A stretch of 64,000 bases of DNA from Nocardioides antri (GTDB lineage Bacteria; Actinomycetota; Actinomycetes; Propionibacteriales; Nocardioidaceae), in contig NZ_VUJW01000003.1 of NCBI RefSeq assembly GCF_008373765.1, positions 972,636 through 1,036,635 of the forward strand, given 5' to 3'. How positions within the stretch are numbered: position 1 is the stretch's first letter; the number at the start of each line of letters is the position of its first letter. The translations under genes were made by a program, and so were the position numbers. Under the pieces are notes generated by a model. The model was given only the letters and a program-made list of their open reading frames with translations, made no database searches and was not told the origin of the DNA. Below are positions 39,716-47,994 of the stretch, in pieces.

Positions 39716-40304
39716 TCGTCACAACCCCGAACCGCGCGATGCGTACCTCGACGCCGCGCGGGCCTGCATCCTCGACGTCGGCTGGCGGCGGACGACCCTG
39801 ACCGAGGTGGCCCGCCGGGCCGGCGTCTCGCGGATGACGATCTACCGCACCTGGTCGGACATGCAGGAGCTGCTCGGCGACCTGATGACGCGCGAGTGGG
39901 GCGAGCTGGTGGCGTCGACCCAGCCGACGATGGGGTACGACGAGAAGACCGGCCCCACGCCCGACCAGATCGCCGACGGCGTGCTCCGCGCGGTGACGGT
40001 CCTGCGCGACAACGAGCTCTTCGTGCGGATCGTCGAGCTCGACCCCGAGCTGATCCTGCCCTACCTCCTCGCCCGCCGCGGCCGCTCGCAGGAGCTGATC
40101 CTCGGCCTGCTGTCGGCGGTGATCGAGGCCGGCCAGGCGGCCCGCTCCGTCCGCGCCGGCAACCCGGTCGCGCTCGCCCGGGCCGTGGTGCTCGCGGCCC
40201 ACGGCTTCGTCCTCTCGGCGCACACGATGGCCGACGACCACGTCACTCCCGAAGAGCTCGACGACGAGCTGCGGGTGCTCATCGAAAGGACCCTCCTCCC
40301 ATGA
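39705..40304 (+). CDS. TetR family regulator of the GlpD/flavoprotein locus
   Basis: 199 aa. HTH LTEVARRAGVSRMTIYRTWSDMQELLGDLM (about residues 28-57), then a helical ligand domain. The gene order (flavoprotein, TetR, GlpD) is the same as Rv2251-Rv2250c-Rv2249c in M. tuberculosis. Its stop overlaps the glpD ATG (ATGA), so it is cotranscribed with its likely target. The operator TGTGAC-N7-GTCACA covers its own start codon. Confidence 0.92.
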   Translation: MSSHRHNPEPRDAYLDAARACILDVGWRRTTLTEVARRAGVSRMTIYRTWSDMQELLGDLMTREWGELVASTQPTMGYDEKTGPTPDQIADGVLRAVTVLRDNELFVRIVELDPELILPYLLARRGRSQELILGLLSAVIEAGQAARSVRAGNPVALARAVVLAAHGFVLSAHTMADDHVTPEELDDELRVLIERTLLP

Positions 40305-41872
40305 CCCAGCGCCGCATCACCCCCGGTCTCACCGGTGTCCCCGAGTCCGTCGACGTCGTCGTGGTCGGCCTTGGCGTGACCGGCGCCGGCGTCGCCCTCG
40401 ATGCCGCCAGCCGTGGCCTCAGCGTCCTCGCGGTCGACGCCTTCGACCTCGCCTGGGGCACCTCCCGGTTCTCCTCCAAGCTCGTGCACGGCGGCCTGCG
40501 CTACCTGGCCAGCGGCCACGTCGGCATCGCCCACGAGAGCGCCGTCGAGCGCGGCATCCTGATGGAGACCACCGCCCCGCACCTCACCCGCCCGCTCCCG
40601 ACGATCGTCCCGCTCGCCCCCGGGGTGAGCCGGCCGATGGGCGCCCTGACCCGCGCGGGGCTGCTCGGCGGCGACCTGCTGCGGCGGGCCGCGGGCACCA
40701 GCGCCGACACGCTGCCGAAGCCGCGGCGGCTGACCGCCGCCGAGACCCGACGGGTCGCGCCGGCGCTGCGGCACGACGGGCTGCGCGGCGCCGTGCTCGG
40801 CTGGGACGGCCAGCTCGAGGACGACGCCCGCCTGGTCACCACCATCGCCCGCACCGCCGCCGACCGCGGTGCCGCCGTGCACACCCACGCCCGGGTGGTC
40901 GCTGCCACCGGCACCGAGGTGACGCTGCGCGACGAGCTCACCGGGGCGACCGCGACCGTCCGCACCCGCACCGTCATCAACGCGGCCGGCGTCTGGGCCG
41001 GTGACGTGGTCGACGACATCCGGCTCCGGCCCTCGCGCGGCACCCACCTGGTCCTGCGCGGCGAGACCCTGCCCGGGCTCAACGTCGCGGTCTTCGCGCC
41101 GATCCCGGGCGAGCGCAACCGCTACGTCCTCGTGCTGCCGCAGCCGGACGGCCAGATCTACGTCGGCCTCACCGACGAGCCGACCGACGGCCCGGTGCCC
41201 GACGTCGCCGAGCCGACCGAGGTCGAGATCGGCTTCCTGCTCGACGTGGTGTCGGCGTCCTTCTCCCGGCCGCTGCGACGCAGCGACGTGGTCGGGGCGT
41301 ACGCCGGCCTCCGACCCCTGCTCGACACCGGCGGCCCCGGCGGCCCCGACAGCGCGGAGACAGCGGACCTCTCCCGCAAGCACGCCGTCCTCACCAGCCC
41401 CGCCGGGGTGGTCACGATCGTGGGCGGGAAGCTGACGACGTACCGCCGGATGGCCGAGGACGCCGTCGACGCCGCGGTCGCGCACGCCGGACTGAGCGCC
41501 GGACGGTGCGTCACCGCGACCCTGCCGCTCGCCGGCGCCGCGCCGCGCCCCGAGCTGGCCGAGCTGGTCGAGCGCGCCGAGACACCCGGACACGCCCGGT
41601 TGGTACGCCGCTTCGGCGCCGACGCCGGGCTCGTCCTCGACTCCGTCCGCGCGGTCACCGGCCTCGCCGACGACGAGCTGCTCGCACCGATCGACACGTC
41701 GATCCCGGTCACGCTCGCCGAGCTCGTCTTCGGCGTCACCCACGAGGGCGCCGCCGACGTCGCCGACCTCCTCGACCGCCGGACGCGGGTCGGGCTGGTC
41801 CCGGCCGACCGGGCTCGCGCCGTACCGGCCGCCGAACGGGCGCTCGAGCTCGCGCGCGCAGCGCTCCTGTAA
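40301..41872 (+). CDS. glpD: FAD-dependent glycerol-3-phosphate dehydrogenase
   Basis: 523 aa. Oxidises glycerol-3-phosphate to dihydroxyacetone phosphate at the membrane, passing electrons to quinone. Features: FAD motif DVVVVGLGVTGAGVALDAASRG, the GlpD signature TSRFSSKLVHGGLRYL, INAAGVWAG, RPSRGTHLVL and TIVGGKLTTYRRMAEDAVD. C-terminal DAO_C domain present. ATG overlaps the TetR stop. The stop codon TAA is part of a 72-bp palindrome that probably ends transcription. Confidence 0.95.
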   Translation: MTQRRITPGLTGVPESVDVVVVGLGVTGAGVALDAASRGLSVLAVDAFDLAWGTSRFSSKLVHGGLRYLASGHVGIAHESAVERGILMETTAPHLTRPLPTIVPLAPGVSRPMGALTRAGLLGGDLLRRAAGTSADTLPKPRRLTAAETRRVAPALRHDGLRGAVLGWDGQLEDDARLVTTIARTAADRGAAVHTHARVVAATGTEVTLRDELTGATATVRTRTVINAAGVWAGDVVDDIRLRPSRGTHLVLRGETLPGLNVAVFAPIPGERNRYVLVLPQPDGQIYVGLTDEPTDGPVPDVAEPTEVEIGFLLDVVSASFSRPLRRSDVVGAYAGLRPLLDTGGPGGPDSAETADLSRKHAVLTSPAGVVTIVGGKLTTYRRMAEDAVDAAVAHAGLSAGRCVTATLPLAGAAPRPELAELVERAETPGHARLVRRFGADAGLVLDSVRAVTGLADDELLAPIDTSIPVTLAELVFGVTHEGAADVADLLDRRTRVGLVPADRARAVPAAERALELARAALL

Positions 41873-41938
41873 CTACGTGTTATGGCCACTACCACGGTGG
41901 TCGACCACCCGGGTAGTAGCCATAACACGTAGTTACAG
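41867..41938. repeat. 72-bp near-perfect palindrome at the end of glpD
   Basis: Left half 41867-41902 begins CTGTAACTACGTGTTATGGC; the right half ends with its exact complement. 33 of 36 pairs match and the centre is GGTGGTCGACCACC-like with no loop. It includes the TAA stop of glpD. No T-run follows. It could fold into a very long hairpin (terminator) or a cruciform, and its composition is much more AT-rich than the surroundings. Confidence 0.9.
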
Positions 41939-42036
41939 CTGCGGCCGGCCGGGAATCCTCCCCCCACCACCGATGAGTTTTCCGGTTGGCCCGGGTCCAC
42001 CCATCAGGCAGACTCACAACATCCGGGGGTAGGGCG

Positions 42037-43047
42037 ATGGGAACGATGGTGACCGGGCAGCTGACCGACCTGACAGCGGGCAACGACGAGCTCGCGGACT
42101 TCGACGCGTTGACGGGCCGCTACCAGCGCGAGCTGATGGCGCACTGCTACCGGATGAGCGGGTCCGTCCACGAGGCGGAGGATCTCGTCCAGGAGACGTT
42201 CCTGCGCGCGTGGAAGGCGTCCGCGAGCTTCCAGGGCCGCAGCTCCGTCCGCACCTGGCTCTACAAGATCGCGACCAACGTCTGCCTCACCAACCTCGAG
42301 GGGCGCCCGCGCCGACCGCTCCCTACCGGCCTCGGCACCGCCGACTCCCTCGCCGGCGACGCGCTGGAGCAGGACGCCGAGATCCCATGGCTCGAGCCGA
42401 TCCCCGACACCGCGGTCGAGGTGGCCGAGCGCGACACCATCCGGCTGGCGTTCGTCGCGGCGCTGCAGCACCTCCCCGCCCGGCAGCGCGCCGTCCTCAT
42501 CCTCCGCGACGTGCTGCGCTGGTCGGCTGCCGAGACCGCGACCGCGCTCGACACCACGACCGCCGCGGTCAACTCCGCGCTCCAGCGCGCGCACGCCCAG
42601 ATGGCCGAGCGCGGCCTGACTCCCGACACGGTGGAGCAGGAGCTCGACGAGGGGCAGCAGCGCATGCTCGACGCCTACCTCGAGGCGTTCTGGGCGAAGG
42701 ACGTCGACCGGATCGTCCAGCTGCTGCAGTACGACGCGACCTGGGACATGCCGCCGTTCCTCAACCACTACCGCGGTGCGGAGAACATCGGCGAGCTCAT
42801 CAGCACGAAGTGCCCCGGCGGCGTCCACGACATGCCGATGCTGCGCACGGTCGCCAACGGGCAGCCGGCGTTCGGCCTCTACATGCGCCAGCCCGACGGC
42901 CACTTCGAGCCGTTCCACATGCAGGTCCTCGACCTGGACGGCACGAAGGTCCGGCACGTCACGGCGTTCTTCGGCGCGGAGCACTTCGCGCGGTTCGGCC
43001 TGCCCGACCGGCTCCCGGCCGACTACCGGCCCGCCTCCACGGGCTGA
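42037..43047 (+). CDS. ECF-type sigma factor with SnoaL-like C-terminus (TIGR02960/SigG-like)
   Basis: 336 aa. Sigma region 2 is HCYRMSGSVHEAEDLVQETFLRAW (about 33-56); region 4 is HLPARQRAVLILRDVLRWSAAETATALDTTTAAVNSALQRAHAQM (about 146-190). The remaining 140 residues look like a SnoaL/NTF2-type domain (MLDAYLEAFWAKDVDRIVQLL...HYRGAENIG) that in this sigma group takes the place of an anti-sigma factor. No anti-sigma gene is adjacent. ATG 42037 follows GGTAGGG; an ATG at 42046 is possible. The downstream TIGR03086-type gene is probably cotranscribed. Confidence 0.9.
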   Translation: MGTMVTGQLTDLTAGNDELADFDALTGRYQRELMAHCYRMSGSVHEAEDLVQETFLRAWKASASFQGRSSVRTWLYKIATNVCLTNLEGRPRRPLPTGLGTADSLAGDALEQDAEIPWLEPIPDTAVEVAERDTIRLAFVAALQHLPARQRAVLILRDVLRWSAAETATALDTTTAAVNSALQRAHAQMAERGLTPDTVEQELDEGQQRMLDAYLEAFWAKDVDRIVQLLQYDATWDMPPFLNHYRGAENIGELISTKCPGGVHDMPMLRTVANGQPAFGLYMRQPDGHFEPFHMQVLDLDGTKVRHVTAFFGAEHFARFGLPDRLPADYRPASTG

Positions 43048-43051
43048 ACCG

Positions 43052-43639
43052 ATGACCGCCCTCCCCGGTCCCCCGAACACCGCGCCGGACCCGGGGGTCG
43101 AGCTGCTGGAGCGTGCGCTCGGCTACACCCGGAGCACGCTGGCCACGGTCTCACCCGGCCACCTCTGCCTCCCCACGCCGTGCGACCGGTGGCGCCTCGG
43201 CGACCTGCTCGCCCACATGGAGGACTCGCTCGACGCCTTCGCCGAGGGAGCCGCCGGCACCATCGACCTCCACAGCGCCGCCCCGTCCCCGCTCGACGAG
43301 CGCCTCGCCGCGCTCCGCGCGAAGGCGTGCGGTCTGCTGGGCGCCTGGTCGGCGGCGACCACGCCAGTGGTCGAGGTCGGCGGGCGGCCGATGCCGGTCG
43401 GCACGATCTCGCGGCTGGCCGCGGTCGAGATCGCCGTGCACGGCTGGGACGTGAGCCGTACGACGGGCGCTGGCCTCGCCATCCCCGAGGAGCTCGCCGA
43501 AGCCCTCCTGCCGACCGCCCTCGCGCTGGCGCTCGAGCACCAGGGGGAGTTCGGTCCGCCGGTCCCGGTGCCCGCCGGCGCCGGCCCGGCGCGACGGCTG
43601 CTCGCGCTGCTCGGCAGGCGCACGTCGTACCGTCCCTAG
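43052..43639 (+). CDS. TIGR03086/maleylpyruvate-isomerase-like metal-binding protein
   Basis: 195 aa. DinB-like four-helix fold: LATVSPGHLCLPTPCDRWRLGDLLAHMEDSLDAFAEG near the N-terminus, with the His that binds metal, and IAVHGWDVSRTTG with a second His. Such proteins are mycothiol-dependent enzymes or of unknown use. It starts 4 nt after the ECF sigma stop, and pairs of this sigma group with a DinB-like gene are common in actinobacteria (recalled, not checked). The reaction is unknown. Confidence 0.82.
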   Translation: MTALPGPPNTAPDPGVELLERALGYTRSTLATVSPGHLCLPTPCDRWRLGDLLAHMEDSLDAFAEGAAGTIDLHSAAPSPLDERLAALRAKACGLLGAWSAATTPVVEVGGRPMPVGTISRLAAVEIAVHGWDVSRTTGAGLAIPEELAEALLPTALALALEHQGEFGPPVPVPAGAGPARRLLALLGRRTSYRP

Positions 43640-43649
43640 ACTGCGGGCC
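43637..43649 (+). promoter_or_regulatory. leaderless -10 box of the LtrA-like gene
   Basis: TAGACT (43637-43642), 7 nt, then the ATG at 43650. It overlaps the last codons of the preceding gene. Confidence 0.5.
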
Positions 43650-44888
43650 ATGCCCGACACCACCCTCCGCCACCGGACCCGGCCGATGCTGGGGCGTGAT
43701 CCCCACGAGGAGCACCGGGCCGCGACCACGCTCGAGCTGCTCTTCGACCTGACCTTCGTCGTCGCGTTCGGGACCGCGGCCTACGAGCTCTCCCACGCGC
43801 TCGTCGAGGACCACGTCGTGGACGGGATCATCGGCTTCGCGTTCGCGACGTTCGGCATCTCCTGGGCATGGATCAACTTCACCTGGTTCGCGTCGGCCTA
43901 CGACACCGACGACTGGCTCTACCGGCTCACCACGATGCTGCAGATGGTCGGCGTGCTCGTCCTCGCCCTCGGCCTCCCGGCGATGTTCAAGTCGATCCAC
44001 GACGGCGACACCCTCGACAACGACGTGATGGTCTGGGGCTACGTCGTCATGCGGGTCGCGATGCTCTTCCAGTGGTGGCGCGCCACCCGCCAGGACACCG
44101 GCCGCCGCACCGCGCACGGCACCTACGCACTCAGCATCGTCCTCTCCCAGGTGCTGTGGTGCGCGCTGGCGGTCGCCGACCTCCCGGTGAGGACGACGTT
44201 CGTCCTCCTGCTGATCCCGCTGCTGATCGAGGTCAGCGGGCCGGTCGTCGCCGAGCGCCGACACGGCGGCACGCCGTGGCACGCCCACCACATCGCCGAG
44301 CGCTACGGCCTGATGGTCATCATCGCCCTCGGCGAGGGGTTGATCGGCACGATGGCGAGCCTGACCGCGCTGTCCGAGGACGGGCTGACGCTCGACGTGG
44401 CACTGCTCGCCGCGGCCGGCACGGCGGTGACCTTCGGGATGTGGTGGACCTACTTCTCGATCCCCCACGGCGAGATCCTGCACGCGCGGCGCGACCGCTC
44501 CTTCGGCTGGGGCTACGGGCACATGCCGCTGCTCGGCGCGATCGTCGCGGTGGGCGCCGGCCTGCACGCCGCGGCGTACTACCTCGAAGACCACTCCCAC
44601 CTGAGCCTCGTGCAGACGGTGCTCACCGTCGCCGTACCGCTCGGTCTCTACCTGTTGGCGCTCTACGTCTTCTACGCCGTCGTCAGCCGGTCGCTCGACC
44701 CGTTCCACCTGCTGTTGATCGGCGGCACGGTCGTCGCGCTGGCGGTGCCGGTCGTGATGGCCGCCAACGGGGTCGACGTGACCTGGAGCCTGCTGGTCCT
44801 CTCCTTCGCGCCGTGGGTCACCGTGCTCGGCTACGAGCTGCACGGCTACCGCCACAACGCCGAGGTGCTGGCGGCGCTCCAGGACTGA
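43650..44888 (+). CDS. low temperature requirement protein A (LtrA) family membrane protein
   Basis: 412 aa. Polytopic membrane protein with about 10-12 helices. The LtrA pattern is present: RDPHEEHRAATTLELLFDLTFVVAFGTAAYELSH at the N-terminus, and HHIAERYGLMVIIALGEGLIGT in the middle. In Listeria ltrA is needed for growth in the cold; the molecular function is unknown. TAGACT 7 nt upstream gives it its own leaderless start although it lies only 10 nt after the previous gene. Confidence 0.93.
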   Translation: MPDTTLRHRTRPMLGRDPHEEHRAATTLELLFDLTFVVAFGTAAYELSHALVEDHVVDGIIGFAFATFGISWAWINFTWFASAYDTDDWLYRLTTMLQMVGVLVLALGLPAMFKSIHDGDTLDNDVMVWGYVVMRVAMLFQWWRATRQDTGRRTAHGTYALSIVLSQVLWCALAVADLPVRTTFVLLLIPLLIEVSGPVVAERRHGGTPWHAHHIAERYGLMVIIALGEGLIGTMASLTALSEDGLTLDVALLAAAGTAVTFGMWWTYFSIPHGEILHARRDRSFGWGYGHMPLLGAIVAVGAGLHAAAYYLEDHSHLSLVQTVLTVAVPLGLYLLALYVFYAVVSRSLDPFHLLLIGGTVVALAVPVVMAANGVDVTWSLLVLSFAPWVTVLGYELHGYRHNAEVLAALQD

Positions 44889-44902
44889 GCCAGTTCGCGA
44901 GG

Positions 44903-46261
44903 CTAGTCCGCGAGCGCGGGCTCCACCGGCTCGGGCTCGTCCCGCAGCGGGTGGGCCAGCTCGTCGGCCGGCAGCTTCGCCAGCCAGATCGCGAGCGCCG
45001 CGGCGATGCCGGGGACGATCGCGGCGATCGCGAACGTCGTCTGCAGGCCGATCCACTCCGACACCGGCCCGGCCAGCGCCATCGAGATCGGCATCAGGCT
45101 GACCGAGACGAAGAAGTCGAGCGACGCCACCCGGCCGAGCAGGTGGGGAGGCACCCGGCGCTGCAGCAGCGTCCCCCAGATCACCATCGGCGCCGAGAAG
45201 AACGCACCCAGCACGAAGGCCGCGACGGCGACCACCCACACCTCGCCGGCGAATCCCATCACCAGGAACGGCAGGGCCCCGAAGCCCCACATGAGGTTCA
45301 TCCAGGTCAGGTAGCGCCGGGGCATCCGAATCGACGCCATCACCATCGAGCCGACAGCGCCGCCGATGCCGAACGCCGCCATCACCACCGCGTGGTCGCC
45401 CGGGCCACCGCCGAGCGTGTCCTTGATCAGGAACGGGATGAGCACCTCGAACGGACCCATCATCGCCAGGATCATGATCGAGGCGAACAGCAGCGTGGCG
45501 AGCAGCCAGGGCGTGCGGACCATGTAGACGAAGCCCTCACGCATGTCGGAGAGCACCGTGGCCACTGCCGGGCTGTCGGCCGCTTCGTCGTCGGGCTCCT
45601 TGCGACGTACGGCGGTCAGCGGCACAGTCGCCAGCACGAGCAGGCCGACCAGGTGGAACCCGGCGGCCAGTCCGAGCGCGGCCGAGGTCGACACGCCACC
45701 GACCACCACGCCGGCGAGGCCGGGCCCCAACGCCTGCCCGACCGTCGGCCGCACCATGCCCTCGAACCCGTTGACCGCCATCAGGTCCTCTTCGGGCACG
45801 AGCGCGGGCAGCCAGGCGGAGTAGGCCGGGTAGTAGAAGGCCAGCCCCATGCCGGTCGCGAACGAGACCACCGCGAGGTGCCAGACCTCGGTCTGGTCGG
45901 TCCACGACAGCAAGGCGACGACCGCCATCCCGGTGAGCTCGAGCGCGGCGACGGCGAGCAGGATCAGCTTCTGCGGGACCCGGTCGGCAACGACGCCGCC
46001 GAGCAGAGCCGGGAGCAGCACGCCGACGGCACCCGCCGTCGACACCACGGACAGCTGACTCGCCCCGCCGCCGATCCGGATGACCTCCCAGACCAGCGCC
46101 ACCACCCACACCCCGCCGGCGAACGTGCTCAGCACCAGGGCCGCGCCGAGCCGGCGGTAGGCCGCGTGCCGGAACGGCGTGAGCGCGCGCGGCAGCTTAC
46201 GGACCGCAGGGGGCTGCGGGCTCTCGGGCGCCGGCGTGGGGGTCGTCAGCTGGTCGGTCAT
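44903..46261 (-). CDS. MFS transporter, EntS-like exporter
   Basis: 452 aa. Twelve predicted helices. The N-terminal LTPFRHAAYRRLGAALVLSTFAGGVWVVALVWEV and the loop GGVVADRVPQKLILLAVAALELTGMA fit the MFS_3 group that includes the enterobactin exporter EntS and macrolide efflux proteins. The ATG overlaps the stop of the quinone-oxidoreductase-like gene (ATGA), so the two are coupled. Substrate unknown; drug or metabolite efflux is probable. Confidence 0.92.
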   Translation of the reverse strand: MTDQLTTPTPAPESPQPPAVRKLPRALTPFRHAAYRRLGAALVLSTFAGGVWVVALVWEVIRIGGGASQLSVVSTAGAVGVLLPALLGGVVADRVPQKLILLAVAALELTGMAVVALLSWTDQTEVWHLAVVSFATGMGLAFYYPAYSAWLPALVPEEDLMAVNGFEGMVRPTVGQALGPGLAGVVVGGVSTSAALGLAAGFHLVGLLVLATVPLTAVRRKEPDDEAADSPAVATVLSDMREGFVYMVRTPWLLATLLFASIMILAMMGPFEVLIPFLIKDTLGGGPGDHAVVMAAFGIGGAVGSMVMASIRMPRRYLTWMNLMWGFGALPFLVMGFAGEVWVVAVAAFVLGAFFSAPMVIWGTLLQRRVPPHLLGRVASLDFFVSVSLMPISMALAGPVSEWIGLQTTFAIAAIVPGIAAALAIWLAKLPADELAHPLRDEPEPVEPALAD

Positions 46262-47301
46262 GGGGTCTCCTGGGGGAGAGTCTGCAGGTGGGGACCGACA
46301 GCGGCCACCGGATTCATCGCCGGTTCCATCGCCGGTTCCAGCACCACCTTGCCCAGCGCCACCCTGCCCTCGAGGTCCGCGTGCGCACGCGCCGCCTCCT
46401 CGAGCGGGTACGTCGACACCAGCGGCCGCCACCGTCCGGCCGCCACCCGCTCGAGCGCGCGGAAGGCGAGGCCCGGGATCCCACCGGGCAGAGCCATCAT
46501 CCGCGGGCCCAGCGACCAGCCCGCGGTGATCCCGCGCTCGACGAGGTCAGCGGTCGTGAGCTGGGTCGGGGTGCCCGAGGAGTACCCGAACATCACCAGC
46601 CGGCCGCCCGGGCGGAGCAGCTCCAGCGACGTGCGTCCCACGGCGCCGCCGACGCCGTCGTAGACCAGGGTCACGCCGTCGTACGCCGCCCGGACCTGCT
46701 GCCCCCAGCCCTCCCGCCCGTAGTCGACGACCAGGTGTGCGCCGAGACCGGCGAGCCGGGAGGTGCGCTCCTCCCCACGGGCCGCGACCACCACGGTCGC
46801 GCCCACCTCCAGGGCGGCCTGCGCCAGCAGCCAGCCGAGGCCACCCGCTGCCGACGGGATGAGGACGACGTCGTCCGCGGTCGGCGGCTCCAGCTCGAGC
46901 ACGCCCAGCGCGGTGCGGCCGGTGCCGACCGCGGCGATCGCGTCGGGAAGGGCGATCCCGTCGCCCACCTCGTAGACCAGCTCGACGTCGCAGACCGCCT
47001 GCTCGGCGTACCCACCGGGCACCGGCCCCAGGTGCGCCACCACCCGCGCCCCGAGCCAGCCGTCGGGCACCCCGGGACCGACCCGGTCGACGACACCGGC
47101 CACCTCGCGACCGGGGACGGTCGGGAGCGCCGGCGCCGGCATCGGTCCCGGCTCGCCGCGCCGCAGGGTGGTGTCGAGCAGGTGGACTCCGGCCGCGGCG
47201 ACCGCGATCCGGACCTGGCCGGGGCCGGGCTCGAGGTCCGGGAGCTCCTCCAGGACCAGGTTCTCGGCGGGGCCGAACTCATGAAGTCGAATGGCTCTCA
47301 T
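46258..47301 (-). CDS. zinc-type alcohol dehydrogenase superfamily / NADPH:quinone oxidoreductase
   Basis: 347 aa, MDR superfamily. N-terminal GroES-like domain with TVPGREVAGVVDRVG, then the nucleotide-binding domain with VLIPSAAGGLGWLLAQAALEVGATVVVAA. The catalytic zinc Cys/His set of true alcohol dehydrogenases is absent, so a quinone or enone reductase is likely. It is first in an operon with the MFS transporter. The promoter region holds the 16-bp palindrome CTCAAGTTAACTTGAG, suggesting a MarR- or TetR-type repressor that is not encoded next to it. Confidence 0.9.
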   Translation of the reverse strand: MRAIRLHEFGPAENLVLEELPDLEPGPGQVRIAVAAAGVHLLDTTLRRGEPGPMPAPALPTVPGREVAGVVDRVGPGVPDGWLGARVVAHLGPVPGGYAEQAVCDVELVYEVGDGIALPDAIAAVGTGRTALGVLELEPPTADDVVLIPSAAGGLGWLLAQAALEVGATVVVAARGEERTSRLAGLGAHLVVDYGREGWGQQVRAAYDGVTLVYDGVGGAVGRTSLELLRPGGRLVMFGYSSGTPTQLTTADLVERGITAGWSLGPRMMALPGGIPGLAFRALERVAAGRWRPLVSTYPLEEAARAHADLEGRVALGKVVLEPAMEPAMNPVAAVGPHLQTLPQETP

Positions 47302-47318
47302 GGCCCCAAGTCAACGAG

Positions 47319-47334
47319 CTCAAGTTAACTTGAG
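47319..47334. promoter_or_regulatory. 16-bp palindromic operator upstream of the oxidoreductase-MFS operon
   Basis: CTCAAGTTAACTTGAG is a perfect palindrome 18 nt before the ATG at 47301. An extra half-site GTCAAG follows at 47335-47340 and AAGTCAAC lies between it and the gene. The cognate regulator is not apparent in the window. Confidence 0.6.
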
Positions 47335-47452
47335 GTCAAGTCCTCCGAGCAGCTCCCTGACCACGGCCGGGGAGCCGGCTGGAGCAAACGACCGTTGGGC
47401 GGGGGCCGGGCCGGATACGATCCGTTCTCCCACCCCGCTTCCCGGAGAGCCT

Positions 47453-47971
47453 GTGACCCTCTTCCTCGTGCTCGGCTTCGTCGGCCTGGCACTCGTCCTG
47501 CTGACGCTGCTCGTCGGCGACCACCTCGAAGCCGCGTTCGGGGGCGCGTTCAACGCACTCGAGGGCGACGTGTTCTCCACCGCGGTCATCGGCGGCTTCG
47601 TCTCCGCGTTCGGCTTCGGTGCTGCCGCAGCCGAGGGGGCCGGTCTCCCGGTGCTGCCCACGCTCGCGATCGGGGCGGGGAGCGGCGTGGTGGTGGGCTG
47701 GTTCGCCTGGTGGCTCACCAAGCTGGTCAAGGACGGCCCCAGCGACGGCACGGTGTCGATCGGCGACGCCGTCGGCCAGGTCGGGCGGGTGCTCACCCCG
47801 ATCCCCGGCGGCGACAGCTACGGCGTCGTGCGCGTCAGCGTCGGCGGCCACGTCATGCAGTGCAACGCGAGCGCCCTGCTCGCGATCGAGGCGGGCGCCG
47901 AGGTCAGCATCACCGGCGTCCTGTCCCCCACCGCGGTCACCGTGGCCCCGGTCTGGAAGCCCGAGTCCTAG
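47453..47971 (+). CDS. NfeD-like membrane protein
   Basis: 172 aa. N-terminal membrane helix FLVLGFVGLALVLLTLLVG, a second hydrophobic region (about 42-85), then a C-terminal OB-fold domain (GDAVGQVGRVLTPIPGGDSYGVVRVSVGGHVMQCNASALLAIEAGAEVSITGV). NfeD proteins pair with flotillins and stomatins, and the flotillin gene follows 23 nt downstream. The GTG at 47453 has GGAGA upstream and TACGAT (47415-47420) as promoter; the frame upstream is not protein-like. Confidence 0.88.
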   Translation: MTLFLVLGFVGLALVLLTLLVGDHLEAAFGGAFNALEGDVFSTAVIGGFVSAFGFGAAAAEGAGLPVLPTLAIGAGSGVVVGWFAWWLTKLVKDGPSDGTVSIGDAVGQVGRVLTPIPGGDSYGVVRVSVGGHVMQCNASALLAIEAGAEVSITGVLSPTAVTVAPVWKPES

Positions 47972-47994
47972 AAACCGAACGAAGGAACCCATCG

